In this document: in pieces, positions 15,829 through 24,767 of the stretch
How the letters are laid out: each line of letters opens with the position of its first letter
Numbering within the stretch: position 1 is the first letter of the stretch
Assembly (NCBI GenBank): GCA_035696365.1
Contig: DASRQS010000062.1
Span: 1 to 64,000 of the forward strand
DNA: 64,000 nucleotides
Direction: 5' to 3'
DNA from: JALYLC01 sp035696365
GTDB taxonomy: Bacteria; Actinomycetota; Thermoleophilia; Gaiellales; JALYLC01
Notes under the pieces: model-generated
Database searches by the model: none
Seen by the model: the letters and a program-made list of their open reading frames with translations, nothing else
Told to the model about the DNA's origin: nothing
Made by a program: the position numbers and the translations under genes

Positions 15829-16860
15829 TCAGGTTAGCACGCGGGCGCAGATCTCCCCCGCCGCTCGAACCGCGTCCTCGTCCACGTCGAGGTGCGTCAC
15901 GAAGCGCAGCGTGCGGCGGTCGTAAGCGCCGCAGAGCACGCCCGCGGCCGCCAATTCGTCGACCAAGCTCTGCGCCGGCTCGTCGCGGCGCAGGTGCGCC
16001 AGGACGATGTTCGTCTCGACGCTCGCCTGCTCGACGGAGACGCGTGGCGAAGCGGCCAGCGCGGCCGCGAGCGAGCGCGCCCGCGCATGGTCGTCCGCCA
16101 GGCGGTCGAGGTGGTGCTCGAGCGCGTACAGCCCGGCGGCCGCGATGACGCCGGCCTGGCGCATGCCGCCGCCGAGCAGCTTGCGCCACCTGCGTCCCCG
16201 CGCGATCGCCTCCGCGCTCGAGACGATGACCGAGCCGACGGGAGCGCCCAGGCCCTTGGAGAAGCAGAACGACAGGCTGTCGGCCCCGGCGCTCGCCTCG
16301 GCCAGCGTGGTGCCGCGCGCGACGGCGGCGTTCGGAAGGCGCGCCCCGTCCATGTGCACGCGCAGGCCGAGCTCGTGCGCGCGCCCCGTCACGCGGGCGA
16401 GCGCTTCCGCGCTCCACACCCGCCCGCCGGAGCCCGTGTGGGAATTCTCGACGCAGAGCAGTCGCGCCACCGGGCGGTGAACGTCGCTCGCGTCCATCGG
16501 CACCGCGTCGAGCAGCTCGTCGACGTCGAGGTCGTGGCCCGCGCTGTGCAGACCGCGCGGATGCGCGCCCCACAGCGCCGCGATGCCCCCTGCCTCGTCG
16601 ATCAGGACGTGGGCGTTGACGTGGGCGTAGACCTCATCGCCCTGCCCGGCCCAGAGCCGGACGCCGATCTGGTTGGCCATCGTGCCCGAGGGGACGAACA
16701 GCGCCGCCTCGCGACCGCACATCTCCGCCGCCCGGCGCTCCAGCGCGTTGACGGTCTCGTCCTCGCCGTAGACGTCGTCGCCGAGCGGCGCCCGCGCCAT
16801 CGCCTCCCGCATCGCGGGCGTCGGGCGCGTGACGGTGTCGGAGCGGAGGTCGATCGGCAT
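15829..16860 (-). CDS. ltaE: Low-specificity L-threonine aldolase
   Basis: A PLP enzyme that splits threonine or allo-threonine into glycine and acetaldehyde. 343 residues. It begins MPIDLRSDTVTRPTPAMREAM, with the GDDVYGEDETVNALE segment and the PLP-lysine region SFCFSKGLGAPVGS. HMDGARLPNAAVA carries the conserved Asp. It is 6 bases upstream of rpmE. Together with glyA and threonine dehydratase (59.2 kb) it shows active threonine and glycine turnover. Confidence 0.94.
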   Translation of the reverse strand: MPIDLRSDTVTRPTPAMREAMARAPLGDDVYGEDETVNALERRAAEMCGREAALFVPSGTMANQIGVRLWAGQGDEVYAHVNAHVLIDEAGGIAALWGAHPRGLHSAGHDLDVDELLDAVPMDASDVHRPVARLLCVENSHTGSGGRVWSAEALARVTGRAHELGLRVHMDGARLPNAAVARGTTLAEASAGADSLSFCFSKGLGAPVGSVIVSSAEAIARGRRWRKLLGGGMRQAGVIAAAGLYALEHHLDRLADDHARARSLAAALAASPRVSVEQASVETNIVLAHLRRDEPAQSLVDELAAAGVLCGAYDRRTLRFVTHLDVDEDAVRAAGEICARVLT

Positions 16861-16890
16861 CGCCGCGGAGCGTAGACGGGGCGGGAGGCG

Positions 16891-16921
16891 CCAAGTGGCA
16901 CACGCGGCGTGTGCCACTTGG
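16891..16921. repeat. 31-base perfect palindrome, family A copy 1
   Basis: Arms CCAAGTGGCACACGC (16891-16905) and GCGTGTGCCACTTGG (16907-16921) flank a single central G. It lies between the divergent ltaE and ETF-QO genes and is followed by GGCCGC. A second copy of equal length is at 63561-63591. It could be a REP-like element, an operator or a transcription barrier. Confidence 0.85.
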
Positions 16922-16956
16922 CCGCCGGCGGCCTTCCCCCACCCCGCCTGAGTACG

Positions 16957-18660
16957 ATGGCCGCGATGCCGATCGCGCCCTCTGCGTACCCGCCGCCGTT
17001 CGACTCCTCGGAGGTCATCGCCACCCCGGAGGCCCCGGCCGACGAGCAGCTCGAGGTCGGCGTCGCGATCGTCGGCGGCGGGCCCGCCGGGCTGGCCTGC
17101 GCCATCCGGCTCGCGCAGCTGCTGGACGCCGACCCCGCCACAGCGGAGCGTCTCGGCGAGACGCCGATCGCGCTCGTGGACAAGGGACGCGCCGTCGGAG
17201 CGCACCAGCTCTCGGGCGCCGTCGTGCAGCCGGCGCCGCTGCTCGAGCTGTTCCCGGGCACGTCCCTCGCGGACATGACGAGTTACGGGCCGGTCGAGCG
17301 AGAGGCGGTCTACCTGCTCACGCGCTCGCGCGCGGCACGCCTGCCCGTCGTGCCGCCGCCCATGCACAACAAGGGCAATCACGTGTTCTCGCTGGCGCGG
17401 CTCGCGCGCTTCATGGCCGAGCGCGCCGAGGAGCTGGGCGTGATGGTGCTGCCCGAGACCGACGCGCAGCGGTTGCTCGTGAGCGACGGCGCAGTCCGCG
17501 GGCTGCGCACGGGCGACAAGGGCCGCGGCCGGCAGGGCGAGGAGCTGGCGACCTTCGAGCCGGGCGCGGAGCTCACGGCCCAGGCCACGGTGCTGGCCGA
17601 CGGCGTGCAGGGCATGCTCTCGAGCGCGGCCATCGAGCACTTCGGGCTGCAGCCCGAGAATCCGCAGATCTACGCGCTCGGGGTCAAGGAGGTGTGGCGC
17701 GTCGAGCGCCCGCTCGAGCGCGTCGTGCACACGATCGGCTGGCCGCTCAAGCCACAGGCGCGCTACCGGGAGTTCGGCGGCACGTTCGCCTACCCGATGG
17801 GCCGTGACACCCTCTGCCTCGGGCTCGTGGTGGGCCTCGACTATGCGGACGCCTCGCTCTCGGTGCACGACCTGCTCCAGGACACGAAGACCCACCCGCT
17901 CTTCCGGCGCATGCTCGAGGGTGGCGAGCGCATCGCATGGGGCGCCAAGGCCATCCCCGAGGGCGGCTTCTGGTCGATGCCGGCGAGCGTCTCCCCGCCG
18001 GGCGCCGTGCTCCTCGGCGATGCGGCCGGCTTCGTCAACGTGCCGCGATTGAAGGGCGTCCACTACGCACTGCGTAGCGGCATCCTGGCCGCGGAGACGA
18101 TCCACCGCGCGCTCGCCGACGGCGCCGATCTGGCCGAGCCGGGCGCCCTCTCGCTCTACGACGCCCAGGTGCGCAACTCCGAGATCTACCACGACCTGCG
18201 CCGCTACCGGAACATGCGCCAGGCCTTCCAGCACGGCCTGATCGTGGGCGGCGCACTGGGCGGCGCGATGGACTCGCTGCATGGCGACTTCCCGCCCTGG
18301 CGGCTGCCGACGCACCCCGACGCCGACCAGCCGGTCTTCGCCGGCAAGCGGACGTACGGCGAGCGCGACGGCAAGCTGACGTTCGACAAGCTCTCCTCGG
18401 TGTTCGCCAGCGGCAACCGCAGCCGCGACGACCAGCCCGACCACCTGCGCATCCAGCGCCGGGTGCCGCCCGAGCTCGCCGTCGCCTGGGCGAACCTCTG
18501 CCCCGCGCAGGTCTACGAGGTCGGGCCCGAGGGCGAGGACGGTCTCGTGGAGCTCGAGGTGACGCCCTCCAACTGCGTGCAGTGCGGCGCGATCACCGCC
18601 AAGGGCGGCCGCCTCACTCCGCCCGAGGGCGGCTCGGGCCCCGAGTACACGCTGACCTAG
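16957..18660 (+). CDS. Electron transfer flavoprotein-ubiquinone oxidoreductase
   Basis: 567 residues. It passes electrons from reduced ETF to the quinone pool and so links acyl-CoA dehydrogenases to respiration. Features are an N-terminal FAD-binding GGGPAGLACAIRLAQ, a LSGAVVQPAPLLELF segment, the GDAAGFVNVPRLKGVHYA quinone/FAD region, and a C-terminal ferredoxin-like domain. That domain should hold four Cys for a 4Fe-4S cluster, but only Cys515 (LCPAQVY), Cys540 and Cys543 (NCVQCGAIT) are seen. Ile546 occupies the position of the usual fourth Cys. The ATG at 16957 was chosen because the upstream extension reads through the palindrome. Confidence 0.93.
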   Translation: MAAMPIAPSAYPPPFDSSEVIATPEAPADEQLEVGVAIVGGGPAGLACAIRLAQLLDADPATAERLGETPIALVDKGRAVGAHQLSGAVVQPAPLLELFPGTSLADMTSYGPVEREAVYLLTRSRAARLPVVPPPMHNKGNHVFSLARLARFMAERAEELGVMVLPETDAQRLLVSDGAVRGLRTGDKGRGRQGEELATFEPGAELTAQATVLADGVQGMLSSAAIEHFGLQPENPQIYALGVKEVWRVERPLERVVHTIGWPLKPQARYREFGGTFAYPMGRDTLCLGLVVGLDYADASLSVHDLLQDTKTHPLFRRMLEGGERIAWGAKAIPEGGFWSMPASVSPPGAVLLGDAAGFVNVPRLKGVHYALRSGILAAETIHRALADGADLAEPGALSLYDAQVRNSEIYHDLRRYRNMRQAFQHGLIVGGALGGAMDSLHGDFPPWRLPTHPDADQPVFAGKRTYGERDGKLTFDKLSSVFASGNRSRDDQPDHLRIQRRVPPELAVAWANLCPAQVYEVGPEGEDGLVELEVTPSNCVQCGAITAKGGRLTPPEGGSGPEYTLT

Positions 18661-18664
18661 TGCG

Positions 18665-20704
18665 CTACGCCGCGGCGCTCTTGGGCGGATGCCCCAGGTG
18701 GCGCTCGACGGTCACCGCGGCCTGGGCGGCGGCCATCAGGTTGCCCTGGGCGACGTCGACGCCGAGCTCGCGCAGGAGTGTCAGCTGGCCCTCGGTCTCG
18801 ACGCCCTCCGCCGCGACCGTGAGCCCGAGCACGCGCCCGAGCTCCACGATCACGCGCACGAACTCTCGCTCGCCCGGTCGGGTCTCGAGCGCGTCCACGA
18901 ACGGCTTCGCCAGCTTGAGCACGTCCACGGGCAGGTCGCGGAGCTCGGCCAGCGACGAGGTTCCGGTGCCGAAGTCGTCCACGGCCACGCGCACGCCGAG
19001 CGCGCGCAGCGCCCCGCAGTGCTCCACCACCTGCGCGGCGTCGGAGGCCACCGCGCTCTCGGTCAGCTCCAGCATGAGCGCCCCGGGGGGCAGGTTCTCG
19101 CGCTCCAGCGTCTCGGCCACGAGCTGCGTGAACCCGCGATCCTCCAGCTGGCGCCGGGACACGTTGACCGAGACGACCAGCTCGGCCGCCCCGGGAATGC
19201 TCGCTCGCCAGGCGACGGCCTGCCGGCAGGCGGCGCCGAGCATGCCCCGGCCGAGCTCGTTGATGAGGTCCGTCTCCTCGGCGAGCTCGATGAACCGCTC
19301 GGGCAGCAGCAGGCCGAGGCGCGGGTGGTGCCAGCGCGCGAGCGCCTCGACCGCCCAGCTGCGGCCGCTGCCGAGGTCGACCAGCGGCTGGAAGAACGGC
19401 TCGATCTGACCGAGGGCGATGGCCTCGCGCAGGTCGTTGACGAGCGCGTGCCGCGCGAGCTCGGCGTCGACCATCCCAGGGGAGAAGATTGCGCTGCGTG
19501 AGCGGCCGCCCGCCTTGGCGGCGTACATCGCGAGGTCGGCGTTGCGCAGCAGCTCGTCGGCCGAGCTCGCGCCGCCGCTTGCGAGCGCGACGCCGATGCT
19601 CGCGCGCACGCGCACGGCGTGACCCTCGACGGTGAGCGGGGCCAGCAGCGCCCCGAGCACGCGCTCGGCGGCGCGCTCGGCCTCCACCGGCGTCGGCGCG
19701 TGCTCGAGCAGCACCGCGAACTCGTCGCCGCCCAGGCGCGCGGCCAGGTCGACCTCGCGTAGCGATGCGCGCAGGCGCTCGGCCACCGTCACGAGCAACG
19801 CGTCGCCCGCCGCGTGACCGAACGTATCGTTGACGCCCTTGAAGTCGTCGAGGTCGAGGAACATCACGGCCGGCGCGTTGTCGTCGCGCGCGAGCGCCGC
19901 CTCGACGCGCAGCGAGAAGAGCGAGCGGTTGGCCAGGCCCGTCAGCGGATCGTGGCGGGCCTCGTGCGCCAGGCGCTCCTTGAGCGCGGTGACCGCCGCC
20001 AGCGCCCGCGCGGTCTGCCCGCTCTCGAGCGCGCTGCCGGCGTGCGAGCCAACGGCCTCGAGCAAGCGGCGCTCGCGCAGGCTGAACGACTCGGTGCGCT
20101 CGACTGCGAGCAACCCCACCACGCGCGTGTCGCCGCGCAGCGCGACGACGATCGCCGCCGGGAGGCCGAGGCCCGTCAAGCCCGTCCGGCGCGCCGGACG
20201 GGTGTGCGAGAGGTCGATCACGGACGCGGTCGCCAGCTCGTCCAGCAACTGGCGCTCCGGTGGCGTGGTATCACCCGTCAGCGAGCGGCGCGCTCGTTCG
20301 CGGCCGTCCACCTGCGCGCGCAGGACACGCCCCTCCGCCGTGTGCAGGACGAGCGCGGCGCCCGCCGCGCCGACCAGCGCGCGCGCGTGCTCGAGCAACA
20401 CCCCGGCGGCCGCTTCGGTGCCGACCGCCGCGTGTACGTCGCGCATGATCGCGAGCAGCGACTCGACCTCGGAGCGCTGACGGCTCTCCCGCACATGCGC
20501 CCTGTAGGCGAGGCCGAGTGCCACCGCGGGCACCACCAGCACCGTCAGGCCGATGAACGCGAGCGCCGGCAGATCGAGTGCGCCCAGCGGGCTCAGGCCG
20601 GTCTGGAGAACGTGAACGCAGAGCGCAGTCGCCGCGAGGACGAGGGCGATGGCCGCGAGCCATGGGGCGAGAGCGCGGCAGCGCGCGGCCACCGTGCCCC
20701 TCAC
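18665..20704 (-). CDS. Membrane GAF-GGDEF-EAL cyclic-di-GMP signalling protein
   Basis: 679 residues. Two N-terminal membrane helices (about residues 12-32 and 45-67), a GAF-like sensor region (about 85-225), a GGDEF domain with an intact ARLGGDEF active site, and an EAL domain with EALARWHHP, NVSRRQLED, LELTES and VDDFGTGTSSL. In the EAL domain the usual KIDxxF reads KLAKPF: the catalytic Lys is kept but the next conserved Asp is Ala. Diguanylate cyclase activity looks likely and phosphodiesterase activity is uncertain. GTG start at 20704 with GGAG 8 bases upstream. Confidence 0.92.
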   Translation of the reverse strand: MRGTVAARCRALAPWLAAIALVLAATALCVHVLQTGLSPLGALDLPALAFIGLTVLVVPAVALGLAYRAHVRESRQRSEVESLLAIMRDVHAAVGTEAAAGVLLEHARALVGAAGAALVLHTAEGRVLRAQVDGRERARRSLTGDTTPPERQLLDELATASVIDLSHTRPARRTGLTGLGLPAAIVVALRGDTRVVGLLAVERTESFSLRERRLLEAVGSHAGSALESGQTARALAAVTALKERLAHEARHDPLTGLANRSLFSLRVEAALARDDNAPAVMFLDLDDFKGVNDTFGHAAGDALLVTVAERLRASLREVDLAARLGGDEFAVLLEHAPTPVEAERAAERVLGALLAPLTVEGHAVRVRASIGVALASGGASSADELLRNADLAMYAAKAGGRSRSAIFSPGMVDAELARHALVNDLREAIALGQIEPFFQPLVDLGSGRSWAVEALARWHHPRLGLLLPERFIELAEETDLINELGRGMLGAACRQAVAWRASIPGAAELVVSVNVSRRQLEDRGFTQLVAETLERENLPPGALMLELTESAVASDAAQVVEHCGALRALGVRVAVDDFGTGTSSLAELRDLPVDVLKLAKPFVDALETRPGEREFVRVIVELGRVLGLTVAAEGVETEGQLTLLRELGVDVAQGNLMAAAQAAVTVERHLGHPPKSAAA

Positions 20705-20734
20705 CGACCACTCCGGCAGGATCCGGTGGGGGTA

Positions 20735-20802
20735 GTGACGGAATTCAGCATGAAAGGAATAGCTGATATGTGTTCTACAGGAGCCCTCGGCCGGGTGTCC
20801 TG
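20735..20802. terminator. Degenerate family B repeat and possible terminator hairpin
   Basis: TGACGGAATTCAGCATG followed by AGCTGATATGTGTT resembles the inverted repeats at 37.5 and 53.4 kb with small changes. Next to it CAGGAGCCC...GGGTGTCCTG (20778-20802) can form an imperfect hairpin. On the minus strand this is downstream of etfA and upstream of the GGDEF-EAL gene, so it may end etfBA transcription. No T run follows. Confidence 0.35.
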
Positions 20803-20836
20803 AAGATCCCCCGAACGGGTACCGCTGGGCGGCTCG

Positions 20837-21820
20837 CTACGAGCCGCGCTGCGCCCGCACGAGCTCGGTCAGGCGCGGTAGCACCAGGTGCACGTCTCCC
20901 ACCACGCCGAGGTCGCAGAAATCGAAGATCGGCGCGTTCGAGTCCTTGTTGATCGCGACGATCGTCTCGGCGCCCGTCATGCCGACCTTGTGCTGGATCG
21001 CTCCCGAGATGCCGCAGGCGATGTAGAGCCGGGGCGAGACCGTCTTGCCGGTCTGCCCGACCTGCGCGGCGTAGGGGTACCAGCCCGCGTCGACGACCGC
21101 TCGCGTCGCGGCGACCTCGCCGCCGAGCGCGCGCGCCAGGTCCTCGCAGAGCGCGAAGTTCTCCGGCCCGCCGAGGCCGCGGCCGCCGGCGACGAGCACG
21201 TCGGCCTCGGAGATGTCGACCGCGGACGCCTCGGCCGCCTCGTGCCCGACGACGCGTGCGGCGCTCGACCACGGCTGGGTGCTCACGGGCACGCGCTCGA
21301 CCTGGGCCGTCCCGCTCGCGTCCTCCGAGGGGGCGTAGGTATTGGCGCGCGCGACGATCACACCGCGATCGCCGGCGAGCGCACAGTGCGCCAGCACGGA
21401 GTCGCCGAGCCCGGGCCGTCGTGTGACCAGCCGCCCGCCCTCGGCGTGCAGCTCGATCGTGTCGACCACGACGCCCACACCGAGCCGGGCGGCCAGCGCC
21501 GCCCCGACGTCGGAGGCGAGCACGCTGGCGCTGAGCAGGACGATGTCGTGCGGATTCGCCCCGAGCACGCCTGCGATCGCGTCCACCATCGGCTGCGGCA
21601 GCGACTGGGCGAGCGCCTCGTCGTCGCAGACGAACACGGTGCGCGCGCCATGGCCTCCGAGGGCCGCCATAGCGGCGTTATCGAGGCCCTGGCCGCAGAC
21701 GACCGCGTCGACCTGCGCTCCCAGGCCACCCGCGAGGCGTGCGGTCTCCTCCAGGAGCCCGAGCGAGCTCGGGCCCACCGCGCCGTCGTGCTGTTCACAG
21801 AAGACGAGCAGGTCGCCCAT
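20837..21820 (-). CDS. etfA: Electron transfer flavoprotein subunit alpha
   Basis: The FAD-binding alpha subunit, 327 residues. The C-terminal FAD signature is intact: GQTGKTVSPRLYIACGISG, then IQHKVGM, ETIVAINKDSNAPIFDFCDLGVVGD. The central VAGGRGLGGPENF segment is also typical. It pairs with etfB, sharing one base (TGATG). It accepts electrons from acyl-CoA dehydrogenases such as the one at 54.7 kb and delivers them to the quinone oxidoreductase at 17 kb. Confidence 0.96.
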   Translation of the reverse strand: MGDLLVFCEQHDGAVGPSSLGLLEETARLAGGLGAQVDAVVCGQGLDNAAMAALGGHGARTVFVCDDEALAQSLPQPMVDAIAGVLGANPHDIVLLSASVLASDVGAALAARLGVGVVVDTIELHAEGGRLVTRRPGLGDSVLAHCALAGDRGVIVARANTYAPSEDASGTAQVERVPVSTQPWSSAARVVGHEAAEASAVDISEADVLVAGGRGLGGPENFALCEDLARALGGEVAATRAVVDAGWYPYAAQVGQTGKTVSPRLYIACGISGAIQHKVGMTGAETIVAINKDSNAPIFDFCDLGVVGDVHLVLPRLTELVRAQRGS

Positions 21821-22590
21821 CAGATCGCCTTCCGCTCGAGCAGGAACGCAAGGATCTCCTCGGCGGAGCTGCCGTTCTCGTCCTCGATGCGCCTACCGCC
21901 CTCCTTGACAGCGGGCGGCGTCAAATCCAGTACCTCGGTCGCCGAGCCCGCCTCGACGCCGAGATCGGCGAGCGTGACCTGGTTCTGCGGCTTCTTGCGC
22001 GCGCCCATGATCGCCTTGAGCGAGGCATAGCGCGGCTCGTTGATCGCATCCGAGACCGAGATCACGGCCGGCAGGGGCGCCTCGACGACGTCGTAGCCCG
22101 TCTCGCTCTGGCGCCTGGCCCGCACGCCGCCGCCCGTCAGCTCGAGACCCGCCACCTGGGTGATCAGCGGGAGCTGGAGATGCTCGGCGACGGCCGCGGC
22201 CATCACGTAGGAGTCGGAGTCGGCGGCCTGCTGCCCGAGCAGCACGAGATCGGCGCCCAGGTGCCTGGCGGCCGCCGCGAGCACGCGCGCGGTGGCGGCG
22301 ATGTCGGCGCCCTCGAGCGCGGGGTCGCTCACCAGGAGCGCCTCGTCCGCGCCCAGGGAGAGCGCCTTGTGCAGCGTCCGCACGGCGCCCTCCGGGCCCA
22401 TGCAGAGGGCGGTGATGAGACTGTCGGCGCCCGCCGCCCCCTCCTTCAACCGCACTGCCTCCTCGAGGGCGTGCGCGTCGTAGGGATTCATCGTCTTCTC
22501 GCCAGAGCGGTCGAGCCTCTTGCTGCCTGGATCGATCCGCTTGGGAGCGGTCGCGTCCGGCACCTCCTTGACGCAGACGGCGATCTTCAC
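21820..22590 (-). CDS. etfB: Electron transfer flavoprotein subunit beta
   Basis: The AMP-binding beta subunit, 256 residues, starting VKIAVCVKEVPDATAPKRIDP. The recognition loop region LPAVISVSDAINEPRYASLKAIMGARKKP is present. This is the family signature and contains the residues that dock onto acyl-CoA dehydrogenases. The GTG at 22590 has GAGGAG about 7 bases upstream, so longer in-frame extensions are rejected. Confidence 0.96.
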   Translation of the reverse strand: MKIAVCVKEVPDATAPKRIDPGSKRLDRSGEKTMNPYDAHALEEAVRLKEGAAGADSLITALCMGPEGAVRTLHKALSLGADEALLVSDPALEGADIAATARVLAAAARHLGADLVLLGQQAADSDSYVMAAAVAEHLQLPLITQVAGLELTGGGVRARRQSETGYDVVEAPLPAVISVSDAINEPRYASLKAIMGARKKPQNQVTLADLGVEAGSATEVLDLTPPAVKEGGRRIEDENGSSAEEILAFLLERKAI

Positions 22591-22720
22591 GCAGCTGTCT
22601 CCTCGTTGCTCCCACGCGGACGCGCACCGCCCGCCCCGACGTGGTGAGGATAGCGATCGGCGGGCCCCGGCTCCGCCGAGTGGCACCACTGACGTCGGGA
22701 CCCTGTGGTATCACGAGAGC

Positions 22721-23533
22721 ATGGCCCTGCTCGCACGGCCGGCCGCGCTGGCGGCGCTGGCGCTCGCGCTGGCCCCCGGTCTCGCCCTCGCCGACACTAC
22801 GAACATCGTCTTCCCCGTCGCCGGCCCGGTGCTCAGCTGGAAGGACGACTACGGCACCGTCAGTGGCGGGACACGGCAGGCGGGGAACGCGATCGGGGTG
22901 GCGCCGGGCACGCCCGTCGTCGCCACGGCCTCCGGGAACGTCCGCATGCTCTGGCGCGGCAGCGGTGGCTGGAGCATCGCGCTGACGACGCCGACAGGCG
23001 ATCGCTTCGTCTACCTGCACCTGGGCCGCGACGGCAACCGCAAGAGCGCCTACGCCGCCGGTCTGATCGACGGCAAGCGCGTCAAGGCGGGACAGACGCT
23101 GGGCTGGAGCGGCTACTCGGGCGGCGCCAGCGCCAGACGGCCGCAGCTCGGCTTCGTCTACCAGCCGGGGGGCGGCCAGGCCGTCGACCCCTACGAGCTG
23201 CTGGCGAGCGCACGGCGGCTGCCGGCTGCTCGGCGCCTGCCGCCCATCCAGGGCGGGAGCCTGCGCCTGACCGGCATGCTCACCTGGAGCGTGCGCGGCG
23301 ACAAGGCCGCATTCCTGCGCATGCGCACGTCCAGCATCGCCGGCGGCGGCCGCACCGAGCGCGTGAAGCGCACGCTGATGATGGCGCTCGCCGACGACGC
23401 GGCGCTCGCCCACGGCACCGCCAAGGCACGCAGCGATGACCTCGTCACCGGCCTGCGCGTGACGGTGTGGGCGACGGCGCGCAAGGACGGCTCGCTCGTC
23501 GCGAATCGCGTGCGCATCGAGGACGGCGACTGA
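22721..23533 (+). CDS. Secreted degenerate M23 peptidase-like protein
   Basis: 270 residues with a clear signal peptide (MALLARPAALAALALALAPGLALA). Residues about 28-160 follow the LytM/M23 fold: FPVAGPV, GTPVVATASGNV, FVYLHLG and a C-terminal AVDPYELL. The metal ligands are lost. The HxxxD motif reads Gln53-x3-Ala57, and the HLHF motif reads QLGF (Gln142, Gly144). Only His100 remains. The protein is therefore predicted to bind peptidoglycan or a partner without hydrolysis, like EnvC-type M23 activators. A C-terminal beta domain (about 175-270) is unassigned. Confidence 0.8.
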   Translation: MALLARPAALAALALALAPGLALADTTNIVFPVAGPVLSWKDDYGTVSGGTRQAGNAIGVAPGTPVVATASGNVRMLWRGSGGWSIALTTPTGDRFVYLHLGRDGNRKSAYAAGLIDGKRVKAGQTLGWSGYSGGASARRPQLGFVYQPGGGQAVDPYELLASARRLPAARRLPPIQGGSLRLTGMLTWSVRGDKAAFLRMRTSSIAGGGRTERVKRTLMMALADDAALAHGTAKARSDDLVTGLRVTVWATARKDGSLVANRVRIEDGD

Positions 23534-23540
23534 GCAGGAG

Positions 23541-23987
23541 TCAGTCGGCAGCGCCGCGCGCCGGAAATGCAGCGACGACAGCCTCAAGCTCGGCAAGTGC
23601 CTCTCGGATGGCGGCCTCGCCGATCCCGGCATCCTGGAAGCGCAGTTCGGGCCCGACGAGCTCGCGCACGACGACCGACAGCGTGCCCTGGCCGGCGCTC
23701 AGGCGAACCGTGATGCCGACCTGCTCCTCGAGGTGCTCGAAATGTGCCTCCCCGGTCGACTCCCGGCTCAGGCGGCGCAACTCGTCGCGGAAGTGCGCCA
23801 GCTCGTCCGTGCGCAGTGCGACGCGATGGGAGGCGTGGTAGGAGCCCGTCCGACCCGCGGTCAGCGCGACCTCGCCCGCGAGCCAGTTGGCGTCGCTGCC
23901 CGAGGTCACCGCGGGATACGCGTAGCGGTCGACGCGCAGCACCAGCCGGCAGCCGTCACCGCGGAGCGACACCTCGGAGGCCATCAC
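23541..23987 (-). CDS. Hypothetical protein, about 148 residues
   Basis: No family was recognised with confidence. The sequence is mixed alpha/beta without signal peptide or membrane segment. It has an aromatic N-terminal strand pattern (LVLRVDRYAYPAVTSGSDANWLAGEVAL), a helix with ELAHFRDELRRLSRES, and strands GITVRLSAGQGTLSVVVREL. A compact cytosolic domain is likely. The GTG at 23987 is immediately followed by an ATG at 23984, which is equally plausible. It lies 6 bases after the enoyl-CoA hydratase stop, so it is probably the last gene of that operon. Confidence 0.6.
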   Translation of the reverse strand: MMASEVSLRGDGCRLVLRVDRYAYPAVTSGSDANWLAGEVALTAGRTGSYHASHRVALRTDELAHFRDELRRLSRESTGEAHFEHLEEQVGITVRLSAGQGTLSVVVRELVGPELRFQDAGIGEAAIREALAELEAVVAAFPARGAAD

Positions 23988-23993
23988 AGCCCG

Positions 23994-24767
23994 TCAGCTG
24001 CCGACGAAGCGCGCGGCGCGCTTCTCCGTGAAGGCGGTCAGGCCCTCGCGCGCATCGTCGGTCGAGAACAGGATCGCGAAGAGGTCGGCCTCATGCACCA
24101 GGTTCGCACCGAGATCGCCGTGCAGGGAGCGGTTGGTCGCCTCCTTGGCGTAGGCCAGCGCGATCGGGCTCTTGCAGGCGATCTGCTGCGCGATCTCGAG
24201 CGTGCGCGGCAGCAGGTCGGCGGGCTCGAAGACGGCGTTGACGAGCCCGCGCTCGAGCGCCTCGTCGGCCTCGACCATGCGTCCCGTCAGCAGCAGCTCC
24301 TTGGCGAAGCCGAGCGTGGACGTGCGCGCGAGGCGCTGCGTGCCGCCCCAGCCCGGGATGATGCCGAGGTTGATCTCGGGCTGACCGAAGCGCGCCGTCG
24401 TCGCGGCGAAGCGCAGGTCGCAGGCGAGCGCCATCTCGCACCCGCCGCCGAGGGCGTAGCCGTTGACGGCGGCGATGGTCGGCTTACGCATCGTCTCCAG
24501 CAGGTGCGAGAGATCCTGCCCGTGCTCGGAGTACTTGCGCGCCATCAGCGGCGTCTTCGTCGCGAGCTCGGCGATGTCCGCTCCCGCGATGAACGCCCGC
24601 TCTCCGGCGCCCGTGAGCACGGCGACGCCGCACTCGTCGTCGTCCGCCAGTCCCCGGAAGGCCGCCAGGAGCTCCTCGAGCAACTCGCTCGAGAGCGCGT
24701 TCAGGACTTCGGGGCGGTTGACGGTCACGACGGCGACGCGGCCGTGCATGGCGACGTCGATCGACAT
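23994..24767 (-). CDS. Enoyl-CoA hydratase (crotonase family)
   Basis: Adds water to trans-2-enoyl-CoA in beta-oxidation. 257 residues. Motifs: AFIAGADIAELAT (oxyanion hole), NGYALGGGCEMALACDLR, and the catalytic-Glu segment FGQPEINLGIIPGWGGTQRL, with both Glu positions of hydratases kept. The ATG at 24767 overlaps the stop of the B12-binding gene (TGATG), so the two are coupled. That suggests the hydratase acts in the same acyl-CoA route as the mutase. Confidence 0.93.
   Translation of the reverse strand: MSIDVAMHGRVAVVTVNRPEVLNALSSELLEELLAAFRGLADDDECGVAVLTGAGERAFIAGADIAELATKTPLMARKYSEHGQDLSHLLETMRKPTIAAVNGYALGGGCEMALACDLRFAATTARFGQPEINLGIIPGWGGTQRLARTSTLGFAKELLLTGRMVEADEALERGLVNAVFEPADLLPRTLEIAQQIACKSPIALAYAKEATNRSLHGDLGANLVHEADLFAILFSTDDAREGLTAFTEKRAARFVGS

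Noticed and set aside
15829..18444. An 871-codon minus-strand frame spanning ltaE and the ETF-QO gene
   Set aside because: Only its last 343 codons are real (threonine aldolase). The rest is antisense to ETF-QO and low-complexity.
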